DNA of 64,000 bases from Hippasteria phrygiana. Lineage: Eukaryota; Echinodermata; Asteroidea; Valvatida; Goniasteridae. The notes beneath the pieces were generated by a model that saw nothing but the letters and a program-made list of their open reading frames with translations, had not been told where the DNA came from and did not search any database. The stretch lies in the NCBI GenBank assembly GCA_037893225.1, contig JAZGUH010000005.1, positions 620,001-684,000 on the forward strand, read 5' to 3'. Below are positions 34,401 through 46,400 of this stretch, one piece after another (within the stretch, counting starts at the first letter, position 1; each line of letters opens with the position of its first letter). The translations under genes were made by a program, and so were the position numbers.

Positions 34401-37400
34401 TAACCCAGCCTGACAAAATAAGTCACAAGCCAGCTGAGCTACTTTTGAGTTACAGGCCCTGACTGAACCCATTCGTGCCCGATGGGACTTTAAAGTCCCA
34501 TCCCAATCTACTTAAAATAAAACGGGTAAGAAAAATAATTCGGCCACGAAAGGGTTAACCATGACTTATACAATTCTGATCAATGGCAGCTGTTTTCAGT
34601 TTTCACCGGCATAATGTCCGTATTTAGCAGGATGTCAAAATGAGTGATGTATTAAATAAAAAAAACCAAGTAAGCTCTTTTTACTGAAAAGAAATGTCCT
34701 AAAGACTCATTTCGTGCGATCTGGTCACATATGGTCTTCTGTTTATTCTGCTCAGGAGCGGGAGGTCTTCCAGAACCGTGCGACTCAACTAGAGGAGAAG
34801 TGTGCTGATCTGAACGCGAAGTGCGTCAGTTCATCCGCCTCCAAGGAGAGGTTACTGCAGGAGAAACTAGACTTACAGCAACTCCTTAATCTTGCCACCC
34901 ATGAGAAAGATCAGATGAACAAGGTTAGGGCTGCGCCGGTGTTTTACATGCGGCGATCGATATTATAGAGACCACCCGATGGACATTTTTTTATCAAGAT
35001 CATTACGAGTATGTATAACATTCTGATAACAAGAGACCAAACTCCAGCCTGAGTTTTTGCAATATCTATTTTAGAAGTGTCAAGGGTTTTACGTTCAGGA
35101 ACAATAAACCTCTGTCCACAAAAAATGCAGCATTTGACACTGCTAAGCGCCGTAACTTTTCTATTAAAATAGCATCAGAGTTGTATCTGTACGTGCATAT
35201 ATTTTTTTCTCGAATATTCAAACTGGCAAAAAGCTATTCGAATACTCGGTTGATGATCGAATATTCAAATATTCCCTATATTTGGGATAGCTCTAAACAA
35301 GGTAGGGCGTAGTCTACAAATATTGAATAGTTGCGAGTGATACAGTTAAACTAGCACTGATAAACTCCAAGGATTTGATTTTTCTATTCAAAATGGACGG
35401 GAGGGAGATTAGGATGACAGAGATAACGACTAGTACGGATTATCCATATTTCGTATGGAAATTCACAAAATGAAATCCGACCATAGTAATGTTTTGTCAT
35501 GCATATTATGCTATTATACTGCACGTGTACTGGCACATTATTGTGATCCCAACCGAACAGAAAATAAATAAAATAAGGAGACGCTCCATCTAGCACGTGG
35601 GTTCGTTAAACCCACCAGGCATGCGGCGTGCATGCATAGCATGAGCTCAGAAAAATAATATGATTTTCAGGTAAACAGCAAGTGGCTGATCATCTCTGTC
35701 GTCTTTTCAGACGAGACAAACTCTTGAGGGTAAATTGACAGAGCTTCAGCTGGATGTAACTCAGAGCAAACTGATAGTGGAGAGGAAGGAAGAGGAAATG
35801 GATAAGATGACAGAGGAACTCAACGCCGTCAAGAAGGTCAGTATCGCATCATTCACAGAGGGCTTCAATTAGGGATCATGTCATATTGTTTGAAACTGCT
35901 ATCAATTCGGTCGATTCACAACTCGGTGCGCCGCCAGCGGCAAGCCGGGAGAGGCCAATTTCCTACTTTCATGGTCGACATCGCGCGAATGCGAATGGAT
36001 GAGTTAAAGCAATTTTTTACTAATCGGGGAATACCTTGTGCGGGAAAGAAGAGAGAGGAGTTGGTAGATTTAGCGGGTGAACAAACTCCGAAAACATGGA
36101 TTTGAACACACCTTTATCAAGGTACGATTGTACGTATTTCGTAACTCAAAATGCATGTAAACATACGGTGGATGCATTGGCGATACCCACTTCCGGTTTT
36201 GCGATGTCGACTTTTTCCCATGATGCACTTCATCATTTGGCCTCTCCCCGGCATCCCACTGGCGGCGCACCGAGTTGTGAATCGACCGAATTGCGGTCCC
36301 GTTTTTTTTTCGGTACCAGCATTAACGTCCAGCTGACTGAGATAATGAGCTGAATCTACACAGGTCAGTGCACACAAGCAGTTTCGTCACCGCAAAATTT
36401 ATGAGGAGTATGTGGTCCTCTGGCTGATAGTGCCGTATAAAGAATCTGCAGAACTTTCGTAAAAATCGATTTAAAAAATGTCACAGATGTTGTACAACTT
36501 ACGCAAAAAAAATCCTGCCGTAAGTGGAGCTACGCAATAAGCCAGTTCGGTATCTCAAAGGTCAAAGGTTATTCGGGATAAAATTGCTGATGTAATGTTG
36601 CGCGAACGCCCATTCCGATTGAATTTAACACGTGCGCGTTGTGTGACAACCTTTTGTGTTCACACGTGCGCGTTAGGTAACGCGGGTCATTCGGGATAAA
36701 ATGCCATTGCGCAGTTGAAATACCGAACTGGCTTATTGTGCAAGGTTTCGTGAAATCGGCTGCCGATGTGATTCTATTTTTTTTCTCCCATGTATACTGC
36801 TGGTAGGTTAGTGAGGTTCTATCCTTGGAGCTGGGTGCCGCTAGGACGAGCGTAGAGAAGGCCCAAGAAGATATCAAGCAGCTGAGTGCTGATAAACGCA
36901 CGGTGCAGCAGCAACAAACGTACTGGGAGAACGAAGCTAAGAGGTTGTCCACGGAGAAAGACGCACTGGACAAGGTAGGAAAGAGTGTTGCCCAAACATC
37001 TTGAACTCGTTTAGGGAGTCCAACTATTCAAACCTCATAGCTACACTTTGAAAAAGACCACCTGGCTGGTTGATGTCTATAGGCACATTCATGTGCATAC
37101 TCAATCCATTCATGTTCGAATGATATTATTCTTGAATGGGAATGTAATGAATACATAGAGCTTTTTCAAACAAAGCTTTCATTCACACGAAAGGGAGCTC
37201 CAAGTGCGATGAATAGGACCACTCTATTCAGTGTGGTGCCTATTGTTTGCATTTACGCTTGGCTGCACAGGAGTTTCCAATAGACTAATCCGGCTACCAA
37301 AATTAGAAGCATTTACTGCGGTGGCACCACGCTCGTGTGCGTATTTTATGCACGTGCTCGATGCAGCTTCGACCAACAGGGTGTTTACAACTTGCCAAAA

Positions 37401-40400
37401 TGCGCACGCGACTAAAATTAAAGAACGCGGGCAACCTGCACGCGAGCGTGGCACCAGAGTAAAAATGGCTTCTAATTTTGTTCGCCGAATTCCCGTATAT
37501 GTACTACAAACTTTGTAGTACTTGTGGTTGAAGTGCTGAATAAATATAAATATTATTCAGTATTTTATGAGAACAAAACCAAAGTTGTTGACCAAACCAG
37601 CAGTAGTTTTCCCTTTTTACACACTCCCGTGTTTCTTCCTTAACCTACACAGGCTCTTGAACAGCACAAACAGGAATTCAAGAGGGAGCGAGAGCAGTTA
37701 GAGGAACAGCACCAGATGATGAAAGAGAATGTGAGGGAGATTCGGACGGAGAAAAACAAGATTGTCTCCAAGTGCCAAGAACTGGAAATGGTGAGTCACC
37801 AACAGATGGAGTATATCGTCGTTTAAAGTAGGGGTGTGCATCGGAACCGGGTACCCGAGTACCCGACCGTTCATGTCAGGAACCGGTTCCGGATTATGGA
37901 ATCGAGTACCCGTACAACTTTACATTATCGCACAGTAACTTACAAGAAAATGAAAAAGGAATTTACCGGTTGTGGTTTTTTGTAGTCTGGGTATGGATAA
38001 AGAGCCTCGACGAGACATAATAGCTTGCCTCATTCCACAATAGAGAAGTTTAAATGCACGTTTTGTCGATAAGTTAGAATCTCTGTCAGATATTGAATCT
38101 TTATCCACGTCATGTTTCATTAGATGCTTCAACGAGCCAATGATGACTTGCGAGACGGCACCTTGCAGCATCAGGAGGAGGTGGAAGAATGGAAGGCGTC
38201 GTCAGAACGACTGACCGCCTCCATAAGCCGTAAAGATAACGAGATCGCAGCGCTGACTGAGAAACTTGAGGAAGCGCAGGATAAGGTGAACTTCAGGAAA
38301 TAAAATATTGGGCGTTTTGATATTGATAAGCCTTATTATTGAAGACATTTGATATTTTTTTAATATTTTATTTGGGGGGGGGGGGGGGGAGGGAGGGGAA
38401 CGGGTCTCGTATGACCTAATGTGATATGTGTGTTTGTGGTGGGATGTAAGTTTTGTGCCTCTTGATAGTAACTTTTTGGTTTTTATTTGTGCTTTTTTGG
38501 ATTTGATTATTGTCTACTGTGTGATTAGGCTTTTATGTGATTTAATGCTTTTAAAACTTTTTTCAATGTTTTATTGTTGTATATTGTTTTTGGTGTTATA
38601 GTGCGTCATTGTGTCCGGTTTTAGTGATGGGATTTAGTATTTTGCTTCTTGATAGTAATCTTTTAGTGTTTATTGGTGCATTTTTGTCATTGTTTTATGT
38701 GTGATTGGGCTACTTAGGTATTTTTCAATGACTTCTTTTTTAATGTTTTATTGTTATTGTGTTTTTAACCCTCCTACTGTTATAACTATCATAACCCATC
38801 AAAAAACCTAAGCCCTTCCTCTCCAACAGCTTGTGTGTTTCAACCTGAAATTTGTTCGTAAACCATCTTTGTACTTTCCATATAATTTAAAGTATATATT
38901 TCAAACTGCTCTCAGCCATTTTCGATAGAATTTCAAAATGACATGTGCTTTGTAAGGGTGTATTCTTGGGGGGGGGGGGAAGTATCTCCCAAAACATCGG
39001 ATTGGTTCTGACGTCATCCCTTGTACCTTTCAGCATGTACAGCTGAAAGGTGAGCTGCAAACGGCTAAGACGAAGCAGGAGCAGTTATCGGAGTACCGCG
39101 AGGAGGCAGATCATCTGAGGGAAGAGAACAAGCAACTAGCCCAAGATCACGCCGAGGACCAGCAGGTCATACATCTACTGGAGATGCAGAAGAATATCCT
39201 CTCCAAGGGACAGGTAGTCAAGAGTTGTGGTGTATCGGGGTTCCCCTTGACGGACAAATAACGTGGGCTGCAAATTACAGCTTGATCAATCAAAGCTGCA
39301 TTTGCGGATGTTGACATATTGGTATAAGGGTGCATTTCATATTGTCCAGATGTGGTACTGATTGCGGTACCGCTGTTTATCTTTGCGGCACCGCATTCCG
39401 TACCTCAAACCTCGCTGATGAATGGGATGTCGGTTGGCTTGAATAACTGAATATTCATGAGGTCAAAACTGGAGCTTAGAGCTCATTAAAGCCCAGTCGG
39501 TTTGTCTAAGATTTATTGGTTTGCAGCTGTCAGACCATGTAGAAGGAACCCTATTAGTGGTGATCTTGCTGCAGTGCTTATTATGAGCTCTGTCTTGGAG
39601 CACTTTAATTCCCCATTGTCCACTGAGATGGATTAGCCAGACAGCCAGGGGGCTAGTGATGCCACAATATTTTACATTTACTGAAATCCTAAAGTAGCGT
39701 AACAGCCCAAAACATGTCGTAACGGCCAACAACACGGCGTAACGGCCCAAAACACGGCGTAATGGCCCAAAACACGGCGTAACGGCCCAAAACACGGCGT
39801 AACGGCCAAAAACACGGCGTAACGGCCAAAAACACGGCGTAACGGCCCAAAACACGGCGTAACGGCCCAAAACACGGCGTAACCCCCTGCTTCCGGATGA
39901 CGTCTATAGACCACTATTGAAAATTACCACCTGGCCGGATGACATCTATACACACATTCTCTGCATTTTCAATCCATTGTTGGATTATTGTATATGTTAC
40001 GCTTGGCTGCACAAGCCTCTTGTGTCCGTTTCTCTTGGCTGTACAAGCCGGCGTGTCACCCCGGCGCCCCATTATAACACCCGTACTCAAGGGGTTAACA
40101 GTCCTAAACACAGTGTAACCGTCCAAAACACAGCGCGATTTCCCAGCCAACAGCAGAGTAGCCTGTTACACTGAAATATCCAGGTGAAGACCTAGACTTA
40201 CTGAACTCTAGAAAAAAGTTGGCTTCAACATTTACATGTTGGTGTAAGGCAAGGGCGGGTTCTCCTAACTTCGCCCTATTCTGAGGCCGAGATCATTATA
40301 TCACATATTATCTTTCAGTACATTTGTCATGCTCTTGTAGAGTCCGAGCGGACAGCGGATGACAGCAGAGCAACTACAGGCCCAAGTTGACCACCTCAGA

Positions 40401-43400
40401 GCCGAACTAGGACTAGCGGAGTAAGTGCAGTAGCCCAGAATCTCTTTGCTAGCTCAGTTAGTTCAGGACTGCAGGCTGTCGATGAAGAATCCAGCACTAC
40501 AGAATCCGTGAAATTGGGCCATGGTATTGCCATTTTTTTACTGAAACTCAAAACGAAAATCATAGTGTGCCTTTTCAATGTTACTTATACATTAAAAGCT
40601 GTTAGGGTTGTGTATCTGAACCGGGTACTCTAGTATCCGACTGCTAATGTCCGGAATCGGTTCCAGATTATGGAATTGAATACCTGTAACCAAATTAACG
40701 TATTACTTAGTAATTTCTCAGACAATAAAAAAAGAAAGTATTTGAATGTCATATTTTTTGGGGGGGGGGGGGGGGGATTTTCAAAATGAATACCAGGGTA
40801 CATGGAAAATCAACACAGGTTTATACCGTTTGACGCTTGCGAAAATGCAATTTACACCGTAAAGCTGTAGAGCTCACTGTACACACTTGCATCTTACTGC
40901 ATTGATGCACCGATATAGTGGTATTAACGTGTGGAGCTTTACTAACAATACGAACAGCAATTTCCAAGATTTAATTTTTGGGATTGGCTTGCTTTAACGG
41001 GTACCCGGGTACATGTGCTTGTTTTCAGTCGGGTATACCCAATAAGCCAGTTCGGTATCTCAAAGGTCAAAGGTTATTCGGGATAAAATAGCTGACATAA
41101 TGTCACGTCATGTTTCGCAAATGCCCATTCTGATTGAATTTAACACATGCGTGTTGTGTGATCACCTTTTGCGTTCACACGCGCGTCATTCTGGATAAAA
41201 TGTCATTGTGCACATGCGCAGTTGAAATACCGAGCTGGCTTATTTCCGTACTACCTGCAAATGTACACCCCCTAAAAGTTGTCGATTATTCTGACTGTCT
41301 GTAGGGATAAGGTGAATGAGTTGAGGGAAGAGCTCGCCAGGGAGAGAGCCCAAGCTGCCGTGGGGCTAGACACGATGGACGGCAACACCAGGCGCTCAGC
41401 AAGGAGCACTCCCATACCGTGCCACAACTGTCAAGAGCTGGCCGATCAGATCGTCAAGCTGCAGGAGCTCAATTTGCTGCTGTCGGAACGAATACACAGA
41501 GTGAGTGTTAACTGTTTAGTCCTCAAGCCACTGAAAACTGCCGTCATTGTTTTCTCGTGAAACTGCCTTAGATTTTCGACAAGCTGTACTGCTGTTTTAG
41601 GTGTGAGCCCGTTCAGAATTTGTTTAGGAAGTTATAGAGTCACTGTAAAAGTACTAGTTTTTGTAATTTCAAATAAATTCTTTAAACAAACCACAAGGGA
41701 AACTGAGGAGGTAAGTTTCAATAAATTTTCAAAGTGGACAAAGAAAACTTGCAGGAGCGGGATTTGAACCTGCGACCTCCGGAATGCCATACCGGTGCTC
41801 TAACCAACTGAGCTAACTTGCCCCATGTTGGCGGTCTCCCAAATTGTCAGTGTCTTTGTTCGGCAGGCGCTAGTCAGAAGTCATACAATTCTGTTAGATT
41901 TGTAAAAGGACCTTGTTTTTGATGAGGTCGTTATACTTTAGTCTTTGTAGTGGGCCAGCATGTGAACAAAATCCCGGCCATTCAGCGCATCCAGCAGAGC
42001 TTTGCTGAGCTTACGGATGCTGTACGTTGATGTAGAATGGAAAGCTATGCCAATAGCTTTTTCACTCACTCTGTATCTGAAATTTGTTGCCTGGTGCATG
42101 TTTCCCTTCATCTTACGATCTTTCCTGCTTCAAGAGGAATCTTAATTCGTACCTCTTGCATTTTTTATTCTTTTTCTTTTTGTACCTCAAGTGATGGCAG
42201 CTTATATTGACTGTCCACCCTAGACCATCTTATAATTGTTCACCTTGAATTAACCCTATTAACGTTTTCAACGTTTAGATGGAGAACGAAAGCCACCAGA
42301 CATCCCTACGCTCAAAGGCCGTTTCAGAACTCCAAGAGAAATGCAGACATTTGGAGGAGAAGTCGCAATTTCTGGAGGACAGCAACAGACAACTGTCGGC
42401 CAAGGTCACACATCTTGAGACAGAGAAACTGGACCTGCAAGGCCGGGCAATGGATTCCATGTCAAAGGTCGAATATGACCAGTAAGTTTGGACAAAAGAT
42501 GTGCAGTGTTTTGCAGTGTCAGTGATGTCGAAGTTAGTTCACAAACTTGGTACGTCTGTTCTAGACCAAGGAAATTACAATATTAGTACAAAATACATTG
42601 CTCACACACACTGGCTATTGTACGTCCCTCTGATATTAGCACTGTGAATTAGTTAAAGCTATGTTTTGAATAGGGCTTTGCATCCGAACCGGGTATCAGA
42701 GTACCCGACCGTTAATGTCAGGAACCGGTTCCAGATTATGGAATTGAATACCCGTAACCGAATTAACATATTACTGAGTAATTTCTCAGACAAAGAAAAA
42801 AAAGTTTTTAAATGTCATTTGTGGGGAATTTTCAACATGAAAACCAGGGTATATGAAAAATAAAACAGATTCAATGCAATTTACACCATAAAGCTATAGA
42901 GCTCACTGTACACACTTGCATCTTGCTGCATCGATGCACCGATGTGGTAGTATTAATGTGTGGACTTTTACGAACAATATGAACAGCATGTTTCCGAGAT
43001 TTAATTTTTGGATTAGTTTTCTTTAATGGGTATCTGGGTACCCGTGCTTGTTTTCAGTCCGGTACCCGATTCCCGTACTACCCGTAAAAATTGAAGAATT
43101 TGAGTGCTGAACTTAAATTCCCCAACTATTGAACGAACATGATTTCTACACTGCACAGACTGGACAGGGAAAAGACTCGTCTCAAGTTTGACAATGAAAG
43201 ATTGAAGTCGGACTACAACGAGCTAGAAGGACGTCACCAGCGATTCGTCACGGATCACCTGTCGAGAACGCTGGACAGCACAGGCCTAGGGGCGTCACTG
43301 AGTGCACAGGATCATAGAGGTACGTTACGTCGACCTCCCATTTTTGGATGAAAATTTACCCCAAACAAGGGTGTATATAAAGGAAAGAATCACATCAGCA

Positions 43401-46400
43401 GAAGTTAGGACTTGAGATTTTTCTTGAAAGCAGAGGAGATCTTAGGATAGAGAGAAACATGTACTTAGCAAGGAATATGCACCAGACAGACGATTGGAAC
43501 ATTTACCACAAAATAACTGAACAACATACTTCGGGCAGTGACAGATCTCTGGTGAGAGAGTGATTTTAAAGATAAGCCCAACTCTTCTCCAACCAAATTA
43601 ACAATGTACGTCTGTACTCTATCCTATAAAGATAAGTGACAAGCAGAAGCACCAGCCTAGATGTGGGAACAGTACTCGGAGGAGTAGCTTGTAACCTACC
43701 AAAAATGTTCACATTGTCTATGAGAAAATTGTATCCGAAGTCCTCCAAAAGCACTGCGGCTTATTTTATTTTTAACAATTGAAATTATCACAAATGTGAA
43801 TGTGCAAAAATTCACTGTTAAAAAAACACAATGGTTTTTCACTACAGTGGAACGCCGCTATAACGAACATCGCGGGATTCACAGATTTTGTTCGGTATAG
43901 CGATCGTTCGGTATAGCGATTTTCAGCCGCCGGTTACTTAAGGACACCTTTAAACATGTGCCGGCTATTGAATTATGTAATTACACGTTCATACTTTCTA
44001 AGCTTACCGATTTCTAAAGCAACAGTTGGCTTTTCCCTTCTATTCCTTGGGGAAATAATAGCCCTCTGTCACTCTTCAACATAAAGCTGCGGCCGTTTGG
44101 GAATTACAAACAGCCCAAATAACCAGTACATTTTTTAATCTGTTGCCTTTTTTTTCCAAAAGAAAATGTTCAGTAAGTTTTGCAGACAAAATTTGGGAGC
44201 CAACGATGGTGTTCGGTATAGCCGAATGTTCGGTATAGCGGTGTTCGGTATAACGGCGTTCCACTGTATATGTACGTCCTTGTGACTCGGATGACGGATT
44301 GAACTCAAACTTTCACAGGTTTGTTATTGTTGAATCACACAAAGTTTGAACACAGTTTAGAAATACGTTGTCAGCTCTGCCAATAATTGACATACCTTTT
44401 AGTAGTTACAGTCAACTGTGTTTTCTGAAAAACAGATCAACTGGAGTCGGAAATCCGCAAACTACAGCAAGAGAATGACTCCCTAAAGAGGCAGATAGAC
44501 TTTCTGAACAGCCAGGCACTCCTTAGCGACAACGCCAAGAAACGCTCGGAAGATAAAATACGTAAGACCATTCGCTTTCAATAGATACAATTTGAAGCTT
44601 TGCATGGTGGGTGCGATATGAGAGAGACTGGGATTGCGGGTAACACCATGTGAAATAAATCTGAAAAGAACCGGGGTCAGTGTGTAACTCGACGTTTCGG
44701 ACAGTGTGCTCTGACCGTCACACTCCTGAGGACGGACAGAGCACACTGTCCGAAACGTCGAGTTTACACACTTACCCTGGTTCTTCTCAGAACCACACTT
44801 CTTCCAAGAAGAGATTTATTTCACACGGTGTTACCCGCAATCCCAGTCTCTCTCATATTCGCTTTCAACTTGCCCCATACTTGGTAGTACTTTTTCCTCC
44901 TTCGTGACTAGACTGCAGTGGTGGTGGTTATGTTTGATCAACGTCTGATATCATGGTTTGTTTGCTGTAAGCAAAGACTTCCCTCCAACTACAGCAGAAA
45001 TGTTTACAACTTAGTGGGGAATTTTGGCATACACACCTGCAATTTTCTTTTTTTATACCAAATTTATCATCCAGAAGAATGTTATTCTTTCAACTAGATA
45101 AACAGCAGTTTCAATTTTTATTGTGTGTTGTTTTTTAATAGTCATTTAGTTTCTCTGTTCTTTGAATTTTTTACTGGGTTGTGAGGGAATCAGACTAGTA
45201 GAATCTTTCTTAACGTCGGAATGACATAAAAATATGAACAAAACATATTTTTATTTTAAAGATTGTTATCTGCACAGGCAATGTACATGTACAGGCAATT
45301 TTAGCCTGACGTCAAGCAGATTTGCATAAAATGGTTGAACTCGAGTGTGTTTCAGTATCGTTGACACAAGTGAATTAAAATTGTGTATATTTGCAAATAT
45401 GTATTGAATTTTAGATGAATATTTTCGCAGACCCTAAAAGCCCATTTTGACCTGAACATTGGCATTCCAAGCTTTTCTGAAATTATTTCTTTTGAGATTA
45501 AAAAGGTGATATAAAAGAGATTTCTAGGTTTCGACAAAAACTCTGACACGATCAGAGATAGTGGCTTTGTCACGGCGTGCCATATCATACCTTTACCTTG
45601 CAGGTTATCACTAAATCGCAGTACTTATCCATTATCCAATATATCCAAGAATTTTATACCGCAAAATGATATCAATTTCAACCTTTTGTCAGGAAGCAAT
45701 AATTATTGCATTGACAGATTGTTTATTTTTTACTTGAATTACAGGAGTTCTGGAAAAGGAAGCGCAAGAGATGCAGGCCGAACTGATGAAACAAAAGTAA
45801 GATTGGTCACGGTTAAATGTACTTGTGAATGTGCATTTCAAGAAATTTGACAGTTCCAATTTACCACGAATTGTTCACCATTTACCATGGTTTCACCGTG
45901 GTACTTTTTCATAAGGGCATGCTTCTTTGAAATGATTTTAGGCGGAGGCAATCGCCAACCCCCGATGGTGAATCGGCCCTCCGAGCCCAGCTTCTGGAAC
46001 GAAGCCACACCATCAACCAGCTCCAAGCGGAGATTGCCGCCAAGAGCGTCGCCTTGGAAACCATACGGCAGGGCCTGGATGCCCGAGTAGACAGCAAGAA
46101 CCAGGAGATCAGCCAGTTGATGAGAGAGAGGGAGGAGCTTAATGAAACTAGGAGGCGGTTGGAACAGGAGAAACTGGTCTTGGAGATCAAGGTGGGTGGT
46201 GCTTGCTAACTACAGCAACCAAATTACAAACAGCGGCTCGGAAAAATATGTTTGCGTGAACTGAAACAAAATGAATGACTACACCGCATTTATGCATAAT
46301 GATTATTTTGAATGATCTACTTCAGTAGTTGGGCTAGTGTGTGAGTCTAACAATAGAGCATGTGATTACAATACAAACCTTACACTCATTTAAACTATGT

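Noticed and set aside
39463..39914. Minus-strand open frames of 78-135 codons with FWAVTPCFGPLRR repeats
   Set aside because: They are translations of the 20-mer minisatellite in two frames; no start context, domain or splice support.
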